Shown: positions 11,534 through 22,159, counted from the stretch's first letter. The stretch: DNA of 32,562 nucleotides from Paulinella micropora (GCA_009731375.1 BJOX01000066.1:859561-892122), one strand, 5' to 3'. Translations and numbers: made by a program. The notes: a model not told the origin generated them from the sequence alone.

Positions 11534-11820
11534 ATGAATGAATAAATAAATAAATAAATAGATAAATAAATAAGTAAATAGATAAATAAATAAATAAGTA
11601 GATAGATAAATAGATAAATAAATAAGTAAATGAATAAATAAATAAATAAATAAATAGATAAATAAATAAATAAATAAATGAATGAATAAATAAGTAAACA
11701 AATAATTAAATAAATAAATACATAAATAACGAAATAAAATATAAATAAATAAATAAATAAATAAATATACATATATTATATATATATACATATATATATA
11801 TTTCCTGTCTGAAGACAGTC
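11352..11820. repeat. (CA)n, (CT)n, (TA)n and (AAAT)n repeats
   Basis: The (CA)n/(CT)n run is followed by TATATA and a long AAAT array (11477-11765) with AAAG/GATA variants. Poly Phe/Ile/Tyr/Leu frames on the minus strand are repeat translations. Confidence 0.9.
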
Positions 11821-12726
<906 letters not shown>

Positions 12727-13536
12727 NNNNNNNNNNNNNNNNNNNNNNNNNNNNNNNNNNNNNNNNNNNNNNNNNNNNNNNNNNNNNNNNNNNNNNNNNN
12801 NNNNNNNNNNNNNNNNNNNNNNNNNNNNNNNNNNNNNNNNNNNNNNNNNNNNNNNNNNNNNNNNNNNNNNNNNNNNNNNNNNNNNNNNNNNNNNNNNNNN
12901 NNNNNNNNNNNNNNNNNNNNNNNNNNNNNNNNNNNNNNNNNNNNNNNNNNNNNNNNNNNNNNNNNNNNNNNNNNNNNNNNNNNNNNNNNNNNNNNNNNNN
13001 NNNNNNNNNNNNNNNNNNNNNNNNNNNNNNNNNNNNNNNNNNNNNNNNNNNNNNNNNNNNNNNNNNNNNNNNNNNNNNNNNNNNNNNNNNNNNNNNNNNN
13101 NNNNNNNNNNNNNNNNNNNNNNNNNNNNNNNNNNNNNNNNNNNNNNNNNNNNNNNNNNNNNNNNNNNNNNNNNNNNNNNNNNNNNNNNNNNNNNNNNNNN
13201 NNNNNNNNNNNNNNNNNNNNNNNNNNNNNNNNNNNNNNNNNNNNNNNNNNNNNNNNNNNNNNNNNNNNNNNNNNNNNNNNNNNNNNNNNNNNNNNNNNNN
13301 NNNNNNNNNNNNNNNNNNNNNNNNNNNNNNNNNNNNNNNNNNNNNNNNNNNNNNNNNNNNNNNNNNNNNNNNNNNNNNNNNNNNNNNNNNNNNNNNNNNN
13401 NNNNNNNNNNNNNNNNNNNNNNNNNNNNNNNNNNNNNNNNNNNNNNNNNNNNNNNNNNNNNNNNNNNNNNNNNNNNNNNNNNNNNNNNNNNNNNNNNNNN
13501 NNNNNNNNNNNNNNNNNNNNNNNNNNNNNNNNNNNN
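12727..13536. other. Assembly gap (810 N)
   Basis: A run of N between poly-C and the last 56 bases of a family B element. An exon of the main gene could be hidden here. Confidence 0.99.
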
Positions 13537-13592
13537 TGGTTGACGAAATCAGAAGCTCCTTTTTTCTGACATTAGTCGATATTTCATCTATC
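13537..13592 (+). repeat. Dispersed repeat family B, copy 3 (3' end only)
   Basis: TGGTTGACGAAATCAGAAGC to GTCGATATTTCATCTATC matches the last 56 bases of copy 2 and passes straight into a CTAT/CATC array. The 5' part is in the gap. Confidence 0.8.
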
Positions 13593-14544
<952 letters not shown>

Positions 14545-14554
14545 NNNNNNNNNN

Positions 14555-14616
14555 AAGCTTTGGGCCAAGAACAACGTATTCTGCGGTGGCCCAAATTGTT
14601 TACTGGCCGAAATTCT

Positions 14617-14617
<1 letters not shown>
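14555..14617. other. Short mixed island after a gap
   Basis: Plus frame reads [20 protein letters not shown] and then (CTAT)n. Neither an acceptor (gap) nor a clear donor can be seen. It may be part of an exon or repeat hidden in the gap. Confidence 0.25.
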
Positions 14618-14687
<70 letters not shown>

Positions 14688-14694
14688 CCTATCC

Positions 14695-14754
<60 letters not shown>

Positions 14755-14816
14755 GTCTATCTATCTATCTATCTATCTATCTATATATCTATCTATCTAT
14801 CTATCTACCTACCTAT
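14618..14816. repeat. (CTAT)n microsatellite
   Basis: CTAT repeat with a few CTAC, CATC and CTGT units. Confidence 0.95.
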
Positions 14817-14942
14817 CTTGTTCCTTACATGTAGATACATGCTGCTCGTTGTTGCGCGGAGGCGGTGGAGAGAGCGCTCTGCACATTTGCTCCCAGGCGC
14901 TGCTTAGGACACCTGCCCAACACTGAAGCGAAAGGTGTTTTA
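14817..14942 (+). other. Island P1, repeated in part at 15418-15490
   Basis: GAGAGAGCGCTCTGCAC, TTTGCTCCCAGGCGCTGCTT, CCTGCCCAACACTGAAGC and AAAGGTGTTTTAG recur as the diverged block 15420-15490. Splice-like signals are present (GCTCCCAG before GCGCTG; GAAAG before GTGTTT). Some differences between copies fall at third positions of the frame [12 protein letters not shown] (ACA/ACC, CGC/CGA, GCG/GCT), but the second copy has a deletion and a stop. It could be one more fragmented exon. Confidence 0.35.
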
Positions 14943-15154
14943 GATAGATAGATGGATGGATGGATGGATGGAGATAGATAGATAGATAGATAGATAGATA
15001 AATAGATAAATAGATAAATAGATAAATAGATAGATAGATAGATAGATAGTAGATAGATAGATAGATAGATAGATAGATGGATAGATGGATAGATGGATAG
15101 ATAGATAGATAGATAGATAGATAGAGATAGATAGATAGATAGATAGATAGACAG

Positions 15155-15185
<31 letters not shown>

Positions 15186-15266
15186 GATAGATAGATAGAT
15201 AGATAGATAGATAGGTAGATGGATATATAGATAGATGGATAGATAGATAGATAGATAGATAGATAG

Positions 15267-15305
<39 letters not shown>

Positions 15306-15329
15306 GTAGGTAGGTAGGTAGATGGACAT

Positions 15330-15395
<66 letters not shown>

Positions 15396-15417
15396 GGATG
15401 GATAGATAGATAGACGA
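14943..15417. repeat. (GATA)n array with GGAT and AAAT variants
   Basis: GATA repeat with variant blocks recurring every 45-60 bases (GATAGAGATA, GATAGACAGAG), which suggests higher-order duplication in the array. Confidence 0.95.
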
Positions 15418-15490
15418 GATAGAGAGCACGCTGCACCTTTGCTTCCGGGCGATGCTTAGCCTGCCCATCACTGAAGCTTAAGGTATCTTA
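15418..15490 (+). other. Island P2, diverged copy of 14863-14942
   Basis: GAGAGCACGCTGCACCTTTG then CTTCCGGGCGATGCTTAG then CCTGCCCATCACTGAAGC matches P1 with a three-base deletion and about a dozen substitutions. Confidence 0.5.
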
Positions 15491-15872
15491 GATAGCTAGA
15501 TAGGTAGCTAGATAGATAGGGAGATAGAGAGATAGAGAGATAGATATCTTTTTCCTCCTCCCCCTTCTCCTCCTCCTCCTCCTCCTCCTTCTTCTTCTTC
15601 TTCTTCTTCTTCTTCTTCTTCTTCTTCTTCTTCTTCTTCTTCTTCTTCTTCTTCTTCTTTTTCTTCTTCTTCTTCTTCTTCTTCTGCTTCTTCTTCTTCT
15701 TCTTCTTCTTCTTCTTCTTCTTCTTCTTCTTCTTCTTCTTTTTGTTTTTTCCTCCTCCTCCTCCTCCTCCTCCTCCTCCTCCTCCCCCCTCCCCCTCCCA
15801 CTCCTTTTCCCTTTCCTTCTTCTTCGTCGTCTCCTTGTTCCCACGGCTTGCATCCCCTACGTTGCTTTGCGT

Positions 15873-15955
<83 letters not shown>
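15491..15955. repeat. (CTT)n, (CCT)n and (CT)n arrays
   Basis: Polypyrimidine DNA for about 270 bases (15548-15815) with one short mixed stretch (15816-15880), then CTGT and CT repeats to a gap. The poly-Lys/Glu/Arg frames on the minus strand are repeat translations. Confidence 0.95.
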
Positions 15956-16488
15956 NNNNNNNNNNNNNNNNNNNNNNNNNNNNNNNNNNNNNNNNNNNNN
16001 NNNNNNNNNNNNNNNNNNNNNNNNNNNNNNNNNNNNNNNNNNNNNNNNNNNNNNNNNNNNNNNNNNNNNNNNNNNNNNNNNNNNNNNNNNNNNNNNNNNN
16101 NNNNNNNNNNNNNNNNNNNNNNNNNNNNNNNNNNNNNNNNNNNNNNNNNNNNNNNNNNNNNNNNNNNNNNNNNNNNNNNNNNNNNNNNNNNNNNNNNNNN
16201 NNNNNNNNNNNNNNNNNNNNNNNNNNNNNNNNNNNNNNNNNNNNNNNNNNNNNNNNNNNNNNNNNNNNNNNNNNNNNNNNNNNNNNNNNNNNNNNNNNNN
16301 NNNNNNNNNNNNNNNNNNNNNNNNNNNNNNNNNNNNNNNNNNNNNNNNNNNNNNNNNNNNNNNNNNNNNNNNNNNNNNNNNNNNNNNNNNNNNNNNNNNN
16401 NNNNNNNNNNNNNNNNNNNNNNNNNNNNNNNNNNNNNNNNNNNNNNNNNNNNNNNNNNNNNNNNNNNNNNNNNNNNNNNNNNNNNNNN
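15956..16488. other. Assembly gap (533 N)
   Basis: A run of N bounded by (CT)n and by poly-G. It lies just before the first firm adenylation exon and may hide an upstream exon. Confidence 0.99.
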
Positions 16489-16548
16489 GGGGGGGGGGGG
16501 GGGGGGGGGAGTTGCGACGGAGGGAGGACAGAAGAAGTGAGAGATAAA

Positions 16549-16588
<40 letters not shown>

Positions 16589-16618
16589 AAGAGAGAAAGA
16601 AAGAAAGAAAAGAGAGAG

Positions 16619-16650
<32 letters not shown>

Positions 16651-16728
16651 AGGGACAGCGAGAAATCTCTCTCTCTCTCTCTCTCTCTCGCTTGATTTTT
16701 CAATGCGTTATCATGAATTTTCTCCCAG

Positions 16729-17317
16729 GCCGGGTTCGGTGGTTGGCCTGATGGCCGCGGTATCCCCTACTTGGATGCTTGCGGACCTTGCCTTACTGCT
16801 CAAAGGCGCCGTCTGCTGCCCCATCAACAAGAACACCCCCTACCCCGCCTTAGCGCACATCCTCCGCCTGTCCGGCCTGCGTGTTTTGCTCATATCGGTA
16901 CATTTGCGTTCTGTCCTGATGCGGGCGCTGGCACAATGGTCGGGTTCGAAGGAGAACGCTCGCTTGCAACTGGTCCATGTGGTGTGGATACACGACCAGG
17001 CTCTAGCTTACCAGGACCTGCTACAGGAGGCAGAAGCAGCGGAGACAGACGGAGCAGAGTCCCAAGGCCTGCAGAGCCACGACTACCAATCCGTGTTGTC
17101 CGCCGGGACACGGCAGCCGCGCGCGACTCGATACGCCGTCCACCTGGCCGCCGGGCCCGACACAATGGTCAAAGTCCTGCCGACCAGCGGTAGCACAGGC
17201 TTGCCGAAACTGACCATTGTGACGGATGGCATGCTCTGTGGGGCCGCAACGGGAGCTGGGGCGAAACGCGCGGGAAACGTGATTGTGCTGTACGCGTACG
17301 ACATGCTGCGGCAGCCC
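16729..17317 (+). CDS. Adenylate-forming enzyme (AMP-binding), exon 1 of the recognised part
   Basis: After a pyrimidine-rich ATTTTCTCCCAG the frame reads [20 protein letters not shown], then [18 protein letters not shown], the N-terminal subdomain of the ANL superfamily (substrate plus ATP gives acyl-AMP). At 17183-17209 lies TSGSTGLPK, the ATP-binding P-loop (A3 motif). TSGSTG is typical of carboxylic acid reductases and related ligases. The residue after PK is Leu where Gly is usual. The exon has 196 full codons, phase 2 at the start and phase 0 at CAGCCC/GTACCC (donor 17318). It is clearly richer in G+C than its flanks. The start codon is not here: the domain's first 60-100 residues must be encoded upstream. 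The substrate cannot be told; fatty or other carboxylic acids are usual in these families. Confidence 0.9.
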
Positions 17318-17335
17318 GTACCCATCTATCTATCC

Positions 17336-17409
<74 letters not shown>

Positions 17410-17478
17410 GTATCTATCTGTCTATCTATATATCTATCTATCTATCTATCTATATATGTATCTATCTGTCTATCTATA

Positions 17479-17530
<52 letters not shown>

Positions 17531-17584
17531 CATCTATCTATCTATCAATTGTATATACATATATGTACATATATATATATATAG
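17318..17584. repeat. Intron 1 start: (CTAT)n and TATA/TACA repeats
   Basis: A (CTAT)n array starts six bases after the donor. 17547-17584 is TATACATA sequence ending ATATAG, the acceptor-like junction of the first exon 2 copy. Confidence 0.9.
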
Positions 17585-17630
17585 GCTGACCTGTTCTGCA
17601 GTGGAGGGCGAATGGGTTTTTACTCGGCTC
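17585..17630 (+). pseudogene. Partial copy 1 of exon 2 (5' end)
   Basis: After ATATATAG the frame reads [14 protein letters not shown]. Against exon 2 at 18624 it differs at CTG/TTA, GGG/GGT, CGA/CGG, GGT/GGC, TTT/TTC and TCG/TCA (all synonymous), plus V to M and E to D. It is the most diverged copy. Similarity ends after TACTCG. It has an AG acceptor but no donor. Confidence 0.65.
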
Positions 17631-17661
<31 letters not shown>

Positions 17662-17705
17662 GTACAAATACATACATGCATATACATACATATGTGTATC
17701 TTCAG
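17631..17705. repeat. TATA/TACATGCA spacer
   Basis: TATATATA, CATACATGCATATACATAC and GTGTATCTTCAG. The same spacer, including TCTTCAG, recurs between later exon 2 copies, so intron end plus exon start was copied. Confidence 0.8.
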
Positions 17706-18416
17706 GCTGACTTACTCTGCAGTGGAGGTCGGGTGGGCTTCTACTCAGGCTCCTTGGGGAACTTAATACATACATGCATATACATACAAGGATAGAGATT
17801 GATTAATCCGCTTTTGCTAGGTGATTATTGATACATGGTTTGCGTTAGGGTAAGCAAAGTAGCTACAGAGACACACACACACACACACGCCAGGTGATTG
17901 TTGATACATGGTTTGCGTTATGTGTGTCTTCAGGCTGACTTACTCTGCAGTGGTGGTCGGGTGGGCTTTTACTCAGGCTCCTTGGGGAACTTAATACATA
18001 CATGCGTATACATATAGGCTGACTTACTCTGCAGTGGTGGTCGGGGGCTTTTACTCAGGCTCCTTGGGGAACTTAATACATACATGCATATACATATAGG
18101 CTGAGTTATTCTGCAGTGGTGGTCGGGTGGGCTTTTACTCAGGCTCCTTGGGGAACTCAATACATACATGCATATACATATAGGCTGAGTTATTCTGCAG
18201 TGGTGGTCGGGTGGGCTTCTACTCAGGCTCCTTGGGGAACTTAATACATACATGCACAGGCTGAGTTATTCTGCAGCGGTGGTCTGGTGGGTTATTACTC
18301 AGGCTCCTTGGGGAACTTAATACATACATGCATATACATACATATGTGTGTCTTCAGGCTGACTTATTCTGCAGTGGTGGGCGGGTGGGCTTCTACTCAG
18401 GCTCCTCGGGGAACTT
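17706..18416 (+). repeat. Seven further 5'-end copies of exon 2 in tandem
   Basis: Copies start at 17706, 17934, 18018, 18100, 18184, 18260 and 18358. Each follows TTCAG, ATAG or ACAG and reads A(D/E)L(L/F)CSGGRVGFYSGS or nearly so, then GGGAACTTAATACATACATG. The five from 17934 to 18260 are spaced about 76-84 bases apart, the next 98. The copy at 18018 has a two-base deletion that shifts the frame; the copy at 18260 has CTG for CGG and TAT for TTC. None keeps the SADCQALR end or the donor, so each is a 3' splice site with about 57 bases of exon. 17780-17933 between copies 2 and 3 also holds a short direct repeat (AGGTGATTRTTGATACATGGTTTGCGTTA, given in IUPAC in two pieces: AGGTGATTRTTGATAC and ATGGTTTGCGTTA) around (CA)n. 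Confidence 0.85.
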
Positions 18417-18456
18417 AATATATACATATGCATATACATACATATGTGTGTCTTCA

Positions 18457-18619
18457 CACATAAAAGCATTCACCGGCAATTACTCTGGTAATTACTCTTA
18501 ATGTGGTTAGCTTCCCGGGGAAATTGCCCGGGGCCGATCGGACCTTGGGTAATTTCCCCGGGAAGCTAACCACATTAAGAGTAATTACCAGGGTAATTTC
18601 CGGTGAATGCTTTTATGTG
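18457..18619. mobile_element. 163-bp palindromic MITE with 3-bp target duplication (TCA)
   Basis: Two arms of about 78 bases, inverted and almost perfectly matched (CACATAAAAGCATTCACCGG at the left end, its reverse complement at the right end), surround a few central bases near 18535. TCA flanks both ends (18454-18456 and 18620-18622). The empty site TGTGTGTCTTCAGGCTGAC is preserved at 18346-18363 in a neighbouring exon copy, which proves an insertion. The CAC terminus and 3-bp duplication resemble CACTA-type DNA transposons. No transposase is present, so it is non-autonomous. The superfamily assignment is tentative. Confidence 0.85.
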
Positions 18620-18623
18620 TCAG

Positions 18624-18706
18624 GCGGAGTTATTCTGCAGTGGAGGTCGGGTGGGCTTCTACTCAGGCTCCTTGGGGAACTTCAGCGCCGACTGCCAGGC
18701 GCTGCG
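18624..18706 (+). CDS. Adenylate-forming enzyme, exon 2
   Basis: 83 nt in phase 0 after TGTGTCAG: AELFCSGGRVGFYSGSLGN, FSADCQALR, ending CTGCG/GTCCAT (donor 18707) in phase 2. The segment matches the part of the ANL N-domain before the conserved RPT (in acyl-CoA synthetases and carboxylic acid reductases, GG..yf....L..L...RPT). The Arg codon is split and completed by the first base of exon 3 to give QALRPT. Its own acceptor is the right-hand junction of a MITE, so it has no pyrimidine tract of its own beyond CTTTTATGTGTCAG. Eight upstream copies offer competing acceptors. Reading through from the nearest copy would meet a stop inside the MITE. Confidence 0.8.
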
Positions 18707-18721
18707 GTCCATATATATTGA

Positions 18722-18757
<36 letters not shown>

Positions 18758-18802
18758 GTATGTATATAAGCTTCTATATATTTATGGATAGATTGATAGA
18801 TT

Positions 18803-18839
<37 letters not shown>
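18707..18839. repeat. Intron 2 start: (TA)n and (GATA)n
   Basis: TATATA, then GATAGATTGATAGATTGATA and GATA units. From 18787 the first 31 bases of this array are repeated exactly at 19359, on the other side of a family B element. Confidence 0.85.
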
Positions 18840-18841
<2 letters not shown>

Positions 18842-19358
18842 GAAATATCGACTAATGTCAGAAAAAAGGAGCTTCTGATTTCGTCAACCAGGAAGGCTGT
18901 GGGTAAAGTATTAACCCGATGCCCAGCTAAGCCGTGATGTTTGCACGGAAGGGACTGATACAGGCAATACCAAAGCTTCCTAGTACCAGGCGGGGCCAGG
19001 GCTCGTTCCATAAAGCGCCCCTTGCAGAACGAGCTCCCACCTCCATTACAGAGGGCCCAGTAAGCAGATGGAGTTTCGAGACTGTTCGACAGTCTAGTAT
19101 AAACCGACAGAGCACTGTGGGTTTTATTCCGGGCTACAAGCGAGAAAGGGCACCCTGAGGGAACAGGATTGTGCTTCCCGTCGCTATTTCGGCATATGAC
19201 TTATAGGCGTATGGCTAGGCACACATAAGGCACCCCACCACGGGCCCAGCACACCCACACCATCCCCTAATTCTGTCTGTCGACAGATGGCACCCATTTC
19301 AAAAAATCAAGCCCAAGAGAGGGTCAGTGACACCTCAAGTGGCCTTGGTTCATTCCAA
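18840..19358 (-). mobile_element. Family B element, copy 4 (longest, about 520 bp), minus orientation
   Basis: On the minus strand it runs from about 19358 to 18840 and ends GTCGATATTTCATC before (ATCT)n. It includes everything seen in copies 1-3 plus about 190 bases more at the 5' side (18-19 bases such as CATCTGTCGACAGACAGAAT). A perfect hairpin AGACTGTCGAACAGTCT is present. A 31-base direct repeat beginning GATAGATTGATAGATTGATA flanks it at 18787 and 19359, best read as a target-site duplication in a pre-existing GATA array. The longest minus frame (..GALWNEPWPRLVLGSFG..) is broken in copy 2 and matches nothing I know. There are no tRNA boxes and no terminal inverted repeats, so a SINE-like or other non-LTR element is likeliest. 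Confidence 0.75.
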
Positions 19359-19442
19359 GATAGATTGATAGATTGATAGATAGATAGATTGATAGATAGA
19401 TAGATAGATGGATAGAGATAGAAACAAGTGTGTGTGTGAGAA

Positions 19443-19476
<34 letters not shown>

Positions 19477-19726
19477 GAGAGAGACTGAAAGCAGAGACGG
19501 GGTGTGAGTTGTACGGGGTAGGGCAGCAGGGGTCCGTGCTGGTTTCACTCTCTGAGGGCAAAGCCAATCGTCTTCCTCCTTCCTCCTTCTTCCTTCTTCC
19601 TTCTTCCGTCTTCCTTCTTTCCTTCTTCCTTCCTCCTTCCTCCTTCTTCCTTCCTCCTTCTCCTTCCCCCTCCCCCCTTCTTTCTTCTTCCTTCTTCCTT
19701 CTTCCTTCTTCCTTGTTGGCGTGCAG
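19359..19726. repeat. Intron 2 end: (GATA)n, (GA)n, mixed spacer and (TTCC)/(CTT) pyrimidine tract
   Basis: GATTGATA/GATA repeat, (GA)n, a 75-base mixed stretch (19490-19565), then about 150 bases of TTCCTTCTTCC ending TTGTTGGCGTGCAG. The long pyrimidine tract makes this a strong 3' splice site. Confidence 0.85.
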
Positions 19727-20020
19727 GCCCACCTGTGTCGCGGCCACACCCACTCTGTGGAACAGCCTGTACAAGGAATACGAGGTGGATGTGCACCGTA
19801 GACTCCTTCTCCTTCGCGACGGGTGTGCTCCCCTAGCCTTGCAGCCTGGCCAAGCTAGCTCTAGCTCTCCTACCTGCCTGCCAGCCCCTGCGACCATCGG
19901 CCCTCCACATGCATCTCGCAGCATGGCCGGGGAAAGGCCCGAGTCAGTTTCAGCACAGTTAAAGGCGCTGCGGGAAGAGGTGTTGCTGGAGTGGAAGGGG
20001 AAGCACTTGTACGGGAACAG
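19727..20020 (+). CDS. Adenylate-forming enzyme, exon 3
   Basis: The first base completes the Arg of QALRPT. Then come PTCVAATPTLWNSLYKEYEV and DVHRRLLLLRDG, a Pro/Ser/Ala-rich loop of about 45 residues, and SVSAQLKALREEVLLEWKGK, HLYGN. This follows the order RPT....P..w..ly...e.dvdrRl....lRe.vl seen in carboxylic acid reductases. The long low-complexity loop between HRRLL and the LREEVL helix is unusual. The exon has 97 full codons and ends GGGAACAG/GTCTTT (donor 20021) in phase 2. The two leftover bases fit either copy of exon 4. Confidence 0.85.
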
Positions 20021-20400
20021 GTCTTTGGATGCACACATTATATATATCAGCGTTTATGTATGTATGTCTGCATGTCTGCATCTATGAATGAATGCATACA
20101 TGTATGGTATGCATGTATGCATGCAAACCTATGCATGCATGTATCTGCACGTATGTACTCATGATTGCAAGTATGTCCGCCCCCCCCCCCCCCAAAAAAA
20201 AAAAAAAAAAAAAAAAAGGGNNNNNNNNNNATGGTTTTGAAAGATGCGTATGTAGGCATGTCTGTGAGCGAAAGGAAGTACTTAATAGGGGTATGTAGAT
20301 GAATAGGATAGATAGATGATCAGGATAGGTACATGAATAAGAATAGATAGACGAATAGGAATAGATAGGAATAGATAGTGCTTTTCAACATGTTGCAATA

Positions 20401-20453
<53 letters not shown>

Positions 20454-20517
20454 AAGAATAGATAGATAGATAGGTGGGTAGGTAGTGTGTGAGCGAAAAA
20501 AAAAAGGCTTTCAACAG
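20021..20517. other. Intron 3: TATG-rich spacer, poly-C/poly-A with 10-N gap, (CT)n, (GATA)n
   Basis: Contains C15 followed by A23 next to the gap 20221-20230, AGGATAGATAG repeats, a (CT)n run and A10, ending GGCTTTCAACAG, the acceptor of exon 4a. Confidence 0.8.
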
Positions 20518-20560
20518 GTTGCAAGTGATAATGTCGATGGGTGCACCGAGCAGGCACGAG
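20518..20560 (+). CDS. Adenylate-forming enzyme, exon 4a (one of two alternative copies)
   Basis: 43 nt between CTTTCAACAG and GTGGCA: one base completing an Arg codon, then LQVIMSMGAPSRHE. In the family this is the strand and turn ..r.i.SG.AP.s.e that follows the helix encoded by exon 3. It enters in phase 2 and leaves in phase 0, and therefore fits exon 3 before and exon 5 after. Exon 4b at 21415 has the same phases, length and splice sites. Because 43 is not a multiple of three, using both would shift the frame. Met and Ser replace Thr and Ile of 4b, making 4a the less typical copy. Confidence 0.65.
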
Positions 20561-21300
20561 GTGGCAAGAACAAGAAGAAGAAGAAGAAGAAGAAGAAGAA
20601 GAAGAAGAAGAAGAAGAAGAAGAAGAAGAAGAAGAAGAAGAAGAAGAAGAAACAGAAGAAGAAGAAGAAGAAGAAGAAGAAGAAGAAGAAGAAGAAGAAG
20701 AAGAAGAAGAAGAAGAAGCAGAAGCAGGAGCAGGAGCAGGAGCAGGAGCACGAGCGGGAGGAGCGGGAGGAGCGGGAGGAGTGGGAGGAGCAGCAGGAGC
20801 AGCAGGAGCAGGAGCAGGAGGAGCAGAAGCAGCAGCAGGAGCAGCAGGAGCAGGAACAGGAGCAGCAGCAGGAGCAGCAGCAGCAGAAGCAGCAGCAGCA
20901 GAAGCAGCAGGACAGCAGAAAGCAGCAGCAGAAAGCAGCAACAGAAAGCAGCATTAGAAAGCAGCAGCAGAAAGCAGCAGCAGAAAGCAGCAGAAGCAGC
21001 AGAAGCAGCAGCAGAAAGCAGCAGCAGAAAGCAGCAGCAGAAAGCAGCAGCAGAAAGCAGCAGCAGGAAGCAGCAGCAGGAAGCAGCAGCAGGAAGCAGC
21101 AGAAGCAGAAGCAGAAGAAGCAGAAACAGAAGCAGAAGAAGCAGAGGAAGCAGAGAAAATGGAAGCAGAGGAAGCAGAAGAAGCAGAAGAAGCAGGCAGC
21201 AGGCAGCAAGCAGAAGAAGAAGAAGAAGAAGAAGAAGAAGAAGAAGAAGAAGAAGAAGAAGAAGAAGAAGAAGGAGAAGGAGAAGAAGAAAAGAACAACA
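20561..21300. repeat. 740-base polypurine-rich (AAG)n / (CAG)n / (GAGCAG)n tract
   Basis: (AAG)n to 20718, then GAGCAGGAGCAG, GCAGCAGCAG and AAAGCAGCAGCAG units to about 21207, then (AAG)n again to about 21296. The plus strand carries almost no T over more than 700 bases. Frames of Lys/Glu/Gln/Arg are repeat translations. The tract separates the two exon 4 copies. Confidence 0.9.
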
Positions 21301-21414
21301 ACAACAACAACAACAACAATAGCAAGAACAATAACAATAACAACAACAACAAGAATAACATAACAGCAACAACAACAGCAACAACAACAACAATAATAAT
21401 ATACTTTCCAACAG
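21301..21414. repeat. (AAC)n / AAT spacer
   Basis: ACAACA and AATAAC units ending ATACTTTCCAACAG, an acceptor that resembles the CTTTCAACAG before exon 4a. Confidence 0.85.
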
Positions 21415-21457
21415 GCTGCAAGTGATTATTTCGACGGGCGCGCCAATCCGGCATGAG
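21415..21457 (+). CDS. Adenylate-forming enzyme, exon 4b (second alternative copy)
   Basis: 43 nt between CTTTCCAACAG and GTACTA: one base, then LQVIISTGAPIRHE. STGAPI is closer than the 4a version to the family's SGGAPLS, so this is the likelier default exon. About 10 of 43 bases differ from 4a, and both keep reading frame and AG/GT junctions. Splicing exon 3 - 4b - 5 gives GNRLQVIISTGAPIRHEVAR, which lines up well with acyl-CoA synthetases. Confidence 0.75.

Positions 21458-22159
<702 letters not shown>

Noticed and set aside
18927-19115. Protein-coding gene in family B (minus frame ending FRANITA)
   Set aside because: The frame is broken by an extra base in the copy at 8147, there is no known domain, and the segment is flanked by a target duplication; treated as a mobile element.
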